The translations under genes and the position numbers were made by a program. The notes beneath the pieces are model-generated. The model made no database searches, was not told the origin of the DNA, and worked only from the letters and a program-made list of their open reading frames with translations. A DNA stretch of 64,000 bases from Edolisoma coerulescens (lineage: Eukaryota > Chordata > Aves > Passeriformes > Campephagidae): assembly GCA_013397115.1 (NCBI GenBank), contig VWZW01004141.1:1922001-1986000 (forward strand), in the 5' to 3' direction. This document shows, one piece after another, positions 26,010-38,000 of this stretch (position 1 is the stretch's first letter; every line of letters begins with the position of its first letter).

Positions 26010-27748
26010 AATTTTTCTTCATTGTACTCATTTGAATTTTGGATAGGCAGCTTTCAATATCTTACATAAGTCTTTACCATTCATGACATTGCAACCCATA
26101 AGGCATGTTCATACACAACCCTGCCCACTGAATTTCAGCCTTTATCTGCACCAATCATTTCAAAGCCACGTGAAGACGTTCTTGCTTTTGAAAATCACCT
26201 TCCTTCTCTGAAAAAATTTGTTTCATTTTCTCCTTCATCTTCCAAGACTGACTCTCTAAAAAACCAAAAGGGAACCTCAGTAGGAGCAATCCTACAGTCA
26301 CTTGCTACTTGTTCTCCAACTTATCTTCCTGAGACAGTTTTTTCTTTAGGCAAAGAGGGGCATATTTACCTTTTGAAATGTACTTCAGGCCCATGGCTTA
26401 GAACTATTTTCCTTTTTTCCTGAAGACTTCAACAAGAAAATGAGACTGCTCCATTCTCTCTCTCTCCCAGATAAAGCCAACTACAGTGGGAGTGACACAC
26501 ATCTCAGCTGGAAGATGTCAGCCTCCTACAACTCTACATAAGCAAATAAATGCTGTTAAATGCACCTGCATGATCAGATGAATTCAGTTCTTTTCAGCTA
26601 GTTTTGAAGATATTTCAGAATTCCAAGGACATATTTCCATCCCATTTAAAATATATTCTGCCCACATCTATTAAGAACAGGGCATTTAAAATAAAAAGCT
26701 TTTTATATTCCTTTCATAGAACAATCTCAGAGTACTTTGTTATTTTGCTTTGTTACAGGAGCACAAAAAGGAAATAATGTATTTTTGCCCATCGCCACAA
26801 AGCAGAATCATCTTCCCTGCACTTGCTGTTCACTTGAGTTTCACCTTGATCCTCTTGAAGGTTTGAAAGCATTGTTGTTTATCTGCAGCTCAGGGAAGGG
26901 ATTTTCTTTCTCTCTGAAGTTGATTCTAATGTACTTCAAAGAGTTGCCATCTATTAACATTATCCACTTGTCTTCCTGTGATTCAAAAACTATACCCGTA
27001 GAAATGAAGAGCTTTCCAAAATCCATTCTAGCAGCATGCTTTAGGCAAGAAAGAAGACACTGACAATGTTACCAATAATCAAAAATGTGACAAAAACCAG
27101 TCCAAGAGCATAGAGTCGTACCAACCACAGTGCCCGCTGTGTGTTCTCTTTCAGCCACCAGAAGGGAAATGTTGATGTGTCTCACCAATGGCATACACTG
27201 AGACACACATTTTGGAAGCAAATCTACTATGAATTGGCTAAACCCAGTATCTCAAAAGGCACCCTACTGAGAGGTACTGAAGTGAAGAGTGAAGCATGCC
27301 CACACAGAATCAAGGCCTTATCCAGCTTCCAAAACAGAAGAATAAACAGTACAGTACAGCCAAGATTCAAAGGACTGCCTACCATGTGGGCCTGCCAGGC
27401 AATAATAAAAGCTAAAATACATCAATAGCTTCAGGCTGGCTGAGTACGAAGCTGACTTGAGTTCTGATCAAGTTTGGTGGTCTCCACACAGCTCTTGCAT
27501 TACAAAAGCTACCATCTCAACTGACAGCAATTTTACAGAGAAGTGAACCAGTGGCAAACCTCACTGGGACAGCACTGGCAGTGGCAGACACATCACAGCA
27601 TCCTGAACTGCACCTGCTCAGGTAACAAATAGATCTGCTGCTGCCACTGCTGTGAGCCTAGAACTAAGTTCACCTTTTTCAGGTAGATGCCTGCTCTGAA
27701 AACTTTGCCATGCCTACCAAGGAAATTAACATGTGAAGTGACTTTACT

Positions 27749-28360
27749 GTAACACAGAACCACAGAATGGGTAAGGTTGGGAAGGGACCACAGTGGGTCA
27801 TCTGGTCCAACACAGCTGCACAGGCAGGGCCATTCCAGAGCACATTGCACAGGATTGCGTCCAGATGGTTCTGGGGTATCTCCAGTGAGGGAGACTCCAC
27901 AGCCTCTCTGGTCAACCTGTTCTAGTGCACGACAACATGCACAGTAAAGAAATTCTTCCTCATGTTCAGGTGGAACTTCCTGTGCATCAGTTTCTGCCTG
28001 TTGCCTCTCACGTCTATTGCCACTGAGAAGAGCCTGGATGCATCCTTTCGATGCCCTCCCTTCAGATACTTCCAGACATTGATGAGGTCCCCTCTTACTT
28101 GTCTCTTCTTGAGGCTGAACAAGGCACAGCTCCCTCAGCCTTTCCTCATAAGAGAGATGCTGCAGTCCCCTTATCCTCTTTGTCACCCTCTGCTGGGCCT
28201 GCTCCAGGAGCCCACGTCTCTCTGGTACTGAGGAGCCCAGAAATGGGCACAGCACTCCAGATATGGCCTCACTAGGGCTGGGTAGAGGGGCAGAATCACA
28301 TCCCTCAACCTGCTGGCAATGCTCTTCCCAAAGCACCCCAGGACACCAGGCGCTATGACT
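27749..28360 (-). mobile_element. CR1 LINE 3' fragment with broken ORF2 C-terminus
   Basis: This is a non-LTR retrotransposon remnant of the avian CR1 family on the minus strand. The 3' end shows the CR1 octamer-type terminus (CACAGAACCACAGAATGGG on the plus strand at about 27754-27772). Minus-strand translation gives pieces of the ORF2 C-terminus in three frames. IRGLQHLSYEERLREL lies in the frame spanning 27593-28402. GDLINVWKYLKGG and HLNMRKNFFTV lie in the frame of 27922-28122, and EAVESPSLEIPQNHLD in the frame of 27679-27915. At least two frameshifts therefore separate motifs that are continuous in intact CR1, and the endonuclease and most of the reverse transcriptase are absent (5' truncation near 28360). 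The 269-codon open frame over this region is partly a shadow and continues into flanking DNA. The copy is dead. Confidence 0.93.
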
Positions 28361-31300
28361 TAGCAGCAGAATGCTTTCTACAGCTATTCCCTGAAGCACC
28401 ACATTAAAACAGGGAAATGAGCAATCCTGTTCTACATTAAAAAAAAAAAAAAATTAGATGCATTAAACCCTAGCAAATGTGTCATGTTTTGAGTTAAGTA
28501 TTCATCCACTGACCAACACAGCCAAGACTGAGCCAGAATTTACAATGTCCCAGAGAAGATGACTTTAAAGGTGTTTTAATACACCAGAGAGATACCCCAG
28601 CCCCAGTCTGACTCGCCTGACATAAGAAAATCATGGAGACCAAATTCTTTCCTGTTCCCACTCCTAACCCTGAGGGAAGCTCAGTCACTCAGATCCACAC
28701 ATACTCACAGAGACTGATACTATGCCATAAATTGACACAACAGCAAACATTCCTAGCAGGGACTGGCAGGGCAGCCACAAGTCACTCTTCACCAAGAGCA
28801 TTTCTGGTCCTCAATGTCCTTCTATTTCATATAAGCCAGTACTTCTCAGTCCCAGAATAATGACACCAGAAAAGGAAAGAGGGCATTTATCAAGTTGACT
28901 GGGCAAAAGACTCAAGTGCAGCGTTTTAGTTTTGTTTGGTTGCTTGTTTTGGGTTTTTTCTTTGCTTTTTTGCGTTTGATATTTCGGGTTCTTTTAAAGA
29001 AGAAATTTTTATTTCTGGGATTAAACAACACATTAGCCATCTAATGAATAAATGCCCATTTTGATTTCAGGTCAGAAAGCACTCACCATCACAGAAATAA
29101 TTTATGTTGTTGTTAGCTTAATAGCTTTGAAGTTCCCTTGAATGTCAAAAGTTCATCTGCTGTGGGAAAGGAACATTAATTTTTTGGTGCAATATTCCCA
29201 ATTTCATCCCAGCTTAACAAAAGACAATTTCTAATAACTATGGCAAAAAAAGTACAAATTTACACTTATGAGCATACTGGAATAAAACTCATATTTTACC
29301 TGGTTGAAATGCAGCAGTGAGAAAGAACAAGCAAAGACAGATACTCAAAGATTCAGAGGACAAAACAGTAAAAAATACTACACATGAATTTTTCAAAACA
29401 TATATTAAAATGGTTTCTGGGAATAAAAAAGGCTAAAAAACATGATTGAAAAGCACAGAAAAATCATCCAGACCTCAAAAAATTCTGAGGACAGCACTTT
29501 GGAAAGCCAAAGCATCTTGATTTAAATTGACAACTGTCCTGGGGTTCTTTCCGAATCTGGCAGGGGAGGGGCTGCTGAAATCTGCCTTCTATTAGGGGTC
29601 ATTCATTTCAGACTTTCCTCCAATTTGTCTCAAACCAAGACAACAACCATGGCTGAAGTATCTCTGAGCTATTCTCAATACAAGTGATTTCAAGGCAGGA
29701 ATGAGTATGGACAGAGTACACAGAGCTGACCTGGTGACACAATGTGTGTGTCATCAGTAAAAGAACACACCGTGCCACTGAATCACCAGTCATTTTCCAC
29801 TGCAGACACACCACTCCAAAACGGGAGAGGTGGACTTCATGCTTGCAATTTTATCAAAACATATTTCTCTAGTAAGCAGAATTATACTAAACCAATAGTT
29901 TCCTATTTTCAAGTGTGCCACAAAATTAACCAAAGATAAGACTTCAAAAAAAGCTCTTCAAAAGAATCAGCATTATCCACCACAGAGGTGATGACTGAAA
30001 TTTTAACCTACTTGAGGGTAATTTTTTTTTAATTAGTCAGTGTTTTAAAAAGTTTTCATAAAATAGGAACTCTCCACTACTTTAGAAACAAAAAGAATAA
30101 ACGCAAAATCCTTTGCATCACAGAAGTTTCATGTTTTGTAAGAGACAAAGAGCAAATGACTGCAAGAGTCTTAACAATCTCTTTGGCTAATGCCATCTAA
30201 AACAGCACACAAAGTCACCTCAATCTGTTATCCAAGAACTTGCAATTGCAGTAAATGTTAATGACACATGGCAAGGTTAAAGCTATCAGCCAGGGAAGGA
30301 ACAGCTTTTAGAAGAGCATTAGAGGCTTATATGTTTTGAACTCTAAAATTCTGTATCTGCAGGAAAGGTTTTCAGTATTTCACATGCAAACATTTTCATG
30401 CAAATAAATACATTTTCCTCTAAACTAAAAGAGTTTATAAGGGCACAATTAGCTGTTTTCACTGAGTATAAATCAGACAGCTGCCTGTAATTGGAACCAG
30501 GATCAAAAGACGTATAAGAGATGCTTTCTTCCTTGCAGATGTTTTCCCAAGATTTAAGGGAAAGTTCTACTTCAAGAAATTAATATAATACTAGCTAAAT
30601 CTACATGGTCTATGGCTTTAATAGGTACATTTACATGTGAATAGTTAGTTTTCGTTTTGGGGTTTTTTTTCTTTTCGTTCCAAATTTCCTTTTGGATTTT
30701 ATCTATTTCATACAAGATTAATAGAGCTACAAAGATTCGACCAGCCAAATTAAGCACACTGTGATAGCTTTATTTGCAGAGGTATCTTTTAACAAGCAGC
30801 AGAGGGGTCAACAGCAATGAATCAGCACTAACTGCTATCACTAGCAGTGCAAAAAAGAAAAACACTACCCCTTCATTCCAAGAGGATCAGAAGAAGCTGT
30901 GAATTTAAACCTGTAAGTTTTACAGATGAAGAAATGAAATACGTTTCACATGACAGAGGCATGTCTAAATGTCTATTTCTGTCTACATTTCATAATGCTA
31001 CTGAAATACATGTGATGTCCAACATACCCTTGGGACACAGGACACTACTTAGGGTAAAGCACTATGCAATGCCTTAAAACTCCATCAGTGTAAATAATAC
31101 AAAAACAATGGGTTGCGGATTTTTTTGGGTGGGGAGCAGTGGGGGAGCGGAGATAACATCAACTAACCAATCTTTTTTTCCACTAAGCCAGCATTTCAAC
31201 AACTTAAGTATCTATAAATGAACCTGTCTCTTAAGAAGAAACTGATTTAAATTTGTATCATTCTGCAAATAAGATGACATTAATTAGAACAGATGACACA

Positions 31301-31934
31301 ATTTTCTTCAGCCTTTCTGCTACAACTAACTGCTCCCATGATTCCTAAATCGCTTCCCTGTTTTACACAGCGATCCCAGCTGGTAAAAATCTGGGAAACT
31401 TCCCCTTCCTTCAGGTGAATGGAAAACCAGAATCAAACAAGCTGACCAGAACACTGCAGATAAATATAAAGAATCACAAATTTCATATTTTTATTCACCC
31501 CACTCCCAAGACACCACAGTGATAGAAGAACCAGCTGAGGTACTAATGCAGATGTGACCAAAGAGGCCTCAGGCACAGATAACCAACTAACTTGTGTAAC
31601 TTAAAAAGCAACACAAACTCCCAGCTGCCAGCTTCTCTTCCCCTGTATAATAAGATGTAACACATACTCAGTTTACACTACGATGCCATATTTTGGCTGG
31701 AAGGCATAAGAGATATGAATTTAACAATGTGTTAAATTGGAGTGTAGCACCTGTGTCTTACTACCAGCCTGCTTGATTTCCCCAGGGCTGGAGGATGTGT
31801 CTGCCACCTGGAGATGGGCAGCACAGCCTGACTTACTCTTTCTAGGCTCTTTCTAGAACTACCTGGGTGCAAAGTCCCAAACCTGACAGCAGATCCCAGG
31901 CACTGTGATAGGGTGGGCAGGAAAAGCATGCTTT
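28361..31934. other. Non-coding stretch, no gene seen
   Basis: Contains an A15 run at 28439-28453, a T/G-rich patch at about 28925-28995, and a G-rich patch at about 31117-31150 with three close G runs. Open frames are 60-85 codons long and unrecognised. The segment 30240-30530 is listed separately as a candidate regulatory element. Confidence 0.5.
30240..30530. promoter_or_regulatory. Candidate conserved non-coding element (inference)
   Basis: CATTTTCATGCAAAT at 30391-30405 matches the composite SOX-OCT motif (CATTGTNATGCAAAT) with one mismatch in the SOX half and a perfect ATGCAAAT octamer. It is followed by CAATTA (30446-30451), a CAGCTG E-box (30478-30483) and TAATTG (30488-30493). The stretch is free of repeats. 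Clustering of developmental factor motifs in AT-rich DNA is typical of vertebrate enhancers, but these motifs are short and also arise by chance. Confidence 0.22.
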
Positions 31935-32165
31935 GAATCACAGAATTGTTTGGTTGGAAAAGACCTTTAAGATGCAGTCCAACCATTAACCTGGCACTGT
32001 CAGGTACACCTAAATCAAACCAAGTGGTAGACTTGGCAGTCCCTAAGTGCCATATCTACACATCTTTTAAATACCTCCAGGTATGGTGACTCAACCAGAA
32101 TGCTAACCAATGCTTCATAGAAAAAAGTTAGTCTCTGAATGAAAATATTTGACATAATTCACAAG
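31935..32165 (-). mobile_element. CR1 LINE 3' end fragment
   Basis: From 31935 the plus strand reads GAATCACAGAATTGTTTGG, then a TTGGAAAAGACCTTTAAGAT block and CAGTCCAACCATTAACCTGG. This is the reverse complement of the avian CR1 3' end. Further on, CTAAGTGCCATATCTACACAT, AAATACCTCCAGGTATGGTG and ACTCAACCAG continue the CR1 subfamily pattern. CCAATGCTTCATAG and TGAATGAAAATATTT extend the weaker similarity to about 32165. Only the terminal few hundred bases remain and no intact coding frame survives. Confidence 0.88.
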
Positions 32166-32835
32166 CGTCTCTCACATTATCTCCACTCACTTGCCTGTGC
32201 TGATATAAGAACAGTGGGCATACATCATACCTCAGGCAACTGCTTCAAGTGACTGCACCACAGGAAGAAGCATCAACACCAACTACAAAAGGGAACATTA
32301 GAGAAGCTTGTGTCTCCTTCAAAATGCTTTAAAAAAAAACCCCCTCTCTGTTGCAGCATGGACTTTAAACAAATGCCTATATTCTCTCAAGGTATCTTAC
32401 TTTCAAATGCAAATAATACGATGTGTAATGAAAGGGAATAAAGCCTTGTTCCCAGAAAATAAAATAAGACAACTGACTAATTTTACCAAAGGTGAAAAGA
32501 AGGCTGCAGCTCTCACTAACGGCTTTGTGTCTGATTTTTAATGCTAAAAGCTTCCTGCACTTAGTTTATGAATTTGGAAGGGAGAAATTATGAAACAGAA
32601 GTATGTTACACATTTTCTCACAGGCATGTTGACTTCTACCCTTCCTGTGAAGATAACATGCACATTTCAGTTTTCAGCATTTCAAGATTTTATCATCTTT
32701 TGGAGCAGCAAGAAAGTAGACATTGCTGAAAACATCTCATATTATCTAGATTAGCCTTGTGTTCACTGCTTCCCCACACAAATAAATGACAAAATATCAA
32801 ACCAAATCTTTCTTTTCTGACCTCCAAGTAAGTAC

Positions 32836-32876
32836 TACTGCTTGAAAAAATATATTCTGTTACTGCTTGAAAAAAT
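32836..32876. repeat. Short direct duplication, period 25
   Basis: TACTGCTTGAAAAAAT occurs at 32836-32851 and again at 32861-32876, exact over 16 bases. The bases between the copies are not repeated further, so this is a two-copy slippage duplication. Confidence 0.85.
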
Positions 32877-35012
32877 TGACTGTATTCCCACCCCTCCAAG
32901 CCATTCCTCTGTAAAACAGTTCATCTTAAAAATACAATGCTGTCACCTTCCTTTTTCAGGTTTCTGCCATTGCTGTCACTATGGAAACAATCAGAACATC
33001 AGATATATCAGTAAGCACGATTTATAAAATACGAAAGCACCAAAGGTAGATATTCTAAATAAAACCCAATCAAGACAAAATTAGCATGTTAGCAAGGAAA
33101 TACTGGCTTTAAAGGACTTTCAATTTCATATGAATTCCTAGGGCAATGCTGCAGTGAGCTACGGCCAAGGAGAGAGCTGCCAGTGCAGCATCATGCATGA
33201 AGTCACACAGCCAAAGGCTGCAACAAACCACCAGGACAAAGGGTTGTAATCAACCCTCTTCCATCAATTTAAAACACAAAAATCCGACAGGAAAGAAAAG
33301 TCAGTGTATCCCCAAAACATCACACTGACATAAGGAATATGGCAAGACATACAGGTATTTGTTTCTCTGAGAGTCAGAAATAAATTAAGGAAGACCCTTT
33401 CAATTTGTTTTGCCTGTATCTCAATAGTGCATTCAGTCATCTTCCCCTCTGTTCAATCACCTTTGTTCACATCCACATCAGAAGCAAAGGCAAAGCCAAT
33501 CACTCATAGCTTCCCAACCAAAGAAAGATTTAAAGCAAGTCTTAGAGAAACATCAGTTATAGAGCTTGGCTGGACAGCTATTCTGTTGAGTTGTAGCTTC
33601 AGCAGTGCAAAAGCAGAGTGCTTATTATCGCTGTAAGATGGGGTTCATCCAAACCCCGTATGTGCAGAAGACGCAGTTTTCCCCTGCTCCCAAAGCTCAG
33701 CACATACTTCACTTTGACATGTTGACTCAATTATAGCACTCGGGAGCCTCAAGAGAACAAACACAGATTTTTGAGACACTTCCCTCTCTACCACACACAC
33801 ACATATTCTCCCTGTGCTTATTTAGAAGCTCATTGCCTTTTATCACCACACTGTTCTCTCACAGGTTACACTGATGCACCTACCCGCTTCGTGTTGCTGC
33901 TTTTCCTCACCTCTACTGCCTTGGGAAGTGAGCAACTACTGTACTTCAAATTCAGCTACTGAGGTTACAATACAGACAACAAAAGCAAGAGGAACCTCCT
34001 CCTATGACAAGACAAAACATTTCAGCTCAAGAAAAAAGAGCAAGAAAACAGCCCAAACACAAGTTAGAGTCATAGAGCACTAGGAGAAGAGAGGAACAGA
34101 CATGCAGCTGTAAACCACTTTTAAAACATTATGGAGCCAAAAGAATAAATGTATACTTTTCTTAAAAACTTCATGGCAAATGGTAAGGCCCAGGTGCCAT
34201 GCCAGGTTGGGAAGACAATTTGCCAACTAGTCAGTGCTGCACAGCTGACCCTGAGACTGTTTGCTGCCTTTAGGACTTGGCTGAAGGACTTCTGCCCGTT
34301 TACTGCCTTTGATGCTACATGCATGTAGAGCAAATTCCCTCACACTCAGAGTCTCTCAAGTGGCTCAGTAAAAGAAATAGTCTAGAGTATTCTTGTCTTA
34401 AAAGCTCTGTTTTTACTGGTTATCTTGATGACAGCTGGAAATTTATCAGATTATTCACTTTTTGACACAGGACCAGCCACTTAGGGCAGCAGTTCAGGTA
34501 CTCTGAGGTGGAGATAGTACCTTCCTCACTTGAAACGTATGTTTTTGATTTCCAGTTTCCAAAACACGAGATTACATGCTTTGTCTGAGATTTCCTCTAT
34601 TAGAATGCAGAAGTCAGATGGAATGAATTCAGACAGCAGCTCCAAGGAGAGAATGATTTGGAATTCTGAACTATCAAGAGGGCAAGGAAGAACAAAAGTT
34701 ATAAATTACAGAACTGAGTGAAAAGGTAGAGCAGAGGACAAAGTAAGATGAATTCAGTAAGTCTTTTGTGGGAGATCCCCTTCCACAAAAAGCTTCTAGA
34801 AACAGTGAATTTTGATGCACTATTCCCCTGTAGTTAATGATATTAGTTCACAAAATCAGGTAACTGTATGATAGTATAGAGGACTATTCAGAGCTGGAGT
34901 TTATGTTGGTCAAGTATTGGACAATTTGAAATAAGCCATTCCACCTCTTTTGAAAAGTTTCAATAAAAGCTAAATTCAAATATTCCTAGAAATAAACAGT
35001 TTTTAGAAATCG

Positions 35013-35036
35013 ACTCACACATTGTACTGTGTGAGT
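35013..35036. repeat. Perfect hairpin, 9-bp stem
   Basis: ACTCACACA (35013-35021) pairs exactly with TGTGTGAGT (35028-35036) across a six-base loop. No T run follows and no precursor-length flanking pairing was seen, so neither a terminator nor a microRNA is suggested. Confidence 0.85.
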
Positions 35037-38000
35037 TTATATCTGTTTTCTACCTGGCTCTTTTTATTCCTCTTTTCTATCAGTCATGCATGCCTGATAG
35101 GTTTTAAACAACCTGTGCTAAAGTATTCAATATTTTTTTAAAGTTAGAATCATATTTATCTGGTACTGTGGTACTTCTCACTTGTGTATGTAGCTCTCTG
35201 TCCCTCCTTCTCTGGTATCCTTTCCTGGCCTTGAAAGTGACTACAAAGCACTGCACATTGAAGTCCAGGTAACAAACAGTATTTACACAATATTTTCACC
35301 TATTGTACGTTTCTAAGCACAATTTCTAGTATATTTCTAAGACCATTAATAGGTTACTCCAATCAGCCTGATGCTAATTACAACGTGTCCTCTGGCGAAG
35401 ACTGCTCTTACGACTCTGAACAACCACCAAAGTCAGTGCCACAACACCAAGGTGAAAAAAACCAAGTGATAAAGAATTTTTGCATGTACTGGATGACTTC
35501 TGCAGAACTGAATATGTCACCGAGATCAGTAGGGGAGATCATTACAAAATCCCTTGACATACATAGAAGGAGCTTTTATTCTTCAGGCATTTAGAAAGAA
35601 AGCCAAAGACACAGCAAACTCAGGTAAACTTCTTTCTGAATAAGTAGTCTACACCATGATTTAAGGTAATTGAGCTTACTACATACTGACTTCCTAGCTG
35701 TAAAAAGTTGATTTTACCTTTTCTCAATACATTCATGTAAACAAGTTTTCAGCAGTCAACATGTGAAACTCTTGCCCTCCCCATGCCTTGAGAAAAAGTC
35801 AGGGGCAAGAAAATTATTTCAGTATTTCCTTGTGATGGTGGATGTAACAAAAATAAAAACTGATTTTACCAGACAGTAAAACAAGTACTTTGTTTTAATG
35901 GAGAAAAGTACTCCGAAAGGGTCCTTAACATCACTACGTGCCCTATAAACTTGATGTGGCAAACCTGTGCTACGTAGAAACAGGGAGTTTCACTATCTGC
36001 AATTCCATTGAAAAAGACAGGATTATGGGTCTTGTTTATAAAATGGTACACAAAGGAAGCTAATATAGAACTGGAGAGAAGAAGGCAATCCTGTTTAATG
36101 GAAAAATGCACCTGAAGTCTGAAACACATACACATTTAATCTTCTTGGGCTGTTCATGCTTAGTATAACCAGAAAATAAAATTTTATCTATTACCTCTTC
36201 CCTTCTTTGCTTATTGACTAGTGAACTGAATATCATCTTCTTACTCTGGGCTCTTGGAGCTTCTTTTTAATAGATTAATGACAACAGAAAAGCCACAACA
36301 TTGAATAGCAAACATTTGCTATTTTCTTGGACTTCCATGCATTTTCTAACAGCACCCTGAACTAGAAAATACTCTTCACAGACATGCCCAAGGTTCACAT
36401 GCAGTATAATCGAGCCACAAGTGCTCAGACTGACCTTGCTTCCAATATTCTGATACTCTGTAACAGAGCAACAAGAGGCAAATAAGCTTCAGAAGACCTA
36501 TTTATTTTGGAAACTGACAGTGATTCTCAGTCATCTAACAGTTGTCTTCAAAGAAAATAAACAAAATTCAAAAGTTCCTACTGATTCTGGAGGAATCAGT
36601 GCTGTTCAGGAGCCAGCACCTAAAACGGCCCACATCCAAACACAGCTCTCTTGGAGTCCAGCAGGCTCTCTAGAGGAATCACACACTACCAGAACAACTG
36701 TCAAAATCAACACGTAAAACCAGGTCCCCATTGTACATGGTACACCCCAGTTATTTCAAATATCCCTTCATATTACTATAAGACAACCTGTTTGGTAAAA
36801 ATTTCAAGTGGCAAAAAAGACAGGATAAAATGTAATTTATCACTCAGCAAATAAATCAATTCTATGAGTGAATTGCATTGATGACATTTGTGCCCTTTTT
36901 CTTTGGCATAAATAAAGTAGCTACCCTGCTGAGAAAACAGAACCTCTAAATCCAAATGAAGTTTGCCATCCATTCAGAGAAAGAGTAAGATGACAATCAT
37001 GTGGCATATATTTATCACATATTTAATGCAGTTCTGGAAACTGGAGCTTGTCAGCAATAAGCATAGTGGAAGAAGCTAGACAAAACAAAAGGAAACACCT
37101 GAAAGCATGACTGTTGGCAAGGAGTTATTCCCAAGGAAGAGCTGAGGAAGTAAGGACAGCACCTCAGCAATTTTTCAGACCCAACACACATTCAAAGCTA
37201 CTACTTTGTGGAATCTCCCTCCTGGTCTTGCTACTTTATGGGAAATTTCATCTCTGCCAAACAAATCAAGGGAAACTGAACTGCAAATTCCAGTAACTTG
37301 AACTCTGAGACAGCATCTCGGCTACTGTGAGTCACGGACAGCTGGGAACAATCCTGCCAACTTGGGAGAGACACCAAATTCAGTGCAATATCCACCCTCA
37401 TACACTCTCGTCCACAACAGCCAGCGCATCTGAAAGGAATCACAAGGATACTACTGCTTACTGGAGAGGGAGATGTCTGGTTGAAAAAGATTTCTCAGCA
37501 GGAAGAGCCTGCTTCAGGCAGTTGCTGATAAAACAGCCCTACATGCCCAGAGCTCTCAGTGGAACAGAACTCCTCGTTCAGATCTGGTGTTTCCAACATA
37601 GAGGTCCAACACTTTGCCCTGTGCCTGAATTTCTGATGTGAGTCAGGATCTCAAAAGGGGTCTTAGAAAGTTTTTCTGCAGTAAACCTATGTACTTACAA
37701 TCACTTCCAAATCATCAGTTCTCTTAGCATGGAAAAGGAAGCAAAAATGCAGTATGCTAATTAAGGACTCCAAAGATCCCTCTACAGATTCTATGTGTAT
37801 CAAGAAAGATATTTAAGCCTTCCTGCATCACGAATCAAAGCACAAAGAAACAGATATCACTGAACAGGAGGGATGAGCAATCAGCTTCTTTCGATACCTA
37901 AAACTACATCACTAAATCCAGTGATATTTGTATCTCTGGTCTCATCAGAATATCTGATTAAAAAATCTGACTTGTGCATTATATACTGCTTTTGGAGCTG

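Larger units (their letters stand above)
19976..27748. other. Non-coding stretch, no gene seen
   Basis: About 7.8 kb with no recognised repeat. Two near-palindromes occur: 24915-24935 (9-bp arms, 3-base spacer) and 25989-26009 (10-bp arms, 1-base spacer). A12 followed by a GA-rich run lies at 24854-24875. The region around 24640-25480 is somewhat GC-richer with overlapping frames of 90-121 codons on both strands, none recognisable. Confidence 0.45.

Noticed and set aside
28439..28453. Poly(A) tail of a processed retrocopy
   Set aside because: No upstream gene-like sequence and no flanking duplication; likely a simple A run.
30900..30960. Second minus-strand MIR trace (TTTTACAGATGAAGAAATGA)
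   Set aside because: Similarity ends after about 20 bases and lacks the downstream core.
31117..31150. G-quadruplex motif
   Set aside because: Only three G runs are close together; the fourth is about 15 bases away across a T run, outside the canonical loop limit.
35013..35036. MicroRNA or terminator hairpin
   Set aside because: The stem is only 9 bp with no extended pairing and no adjacent T run; eukaryotic context makes an intrinsic terminator irrelevant.
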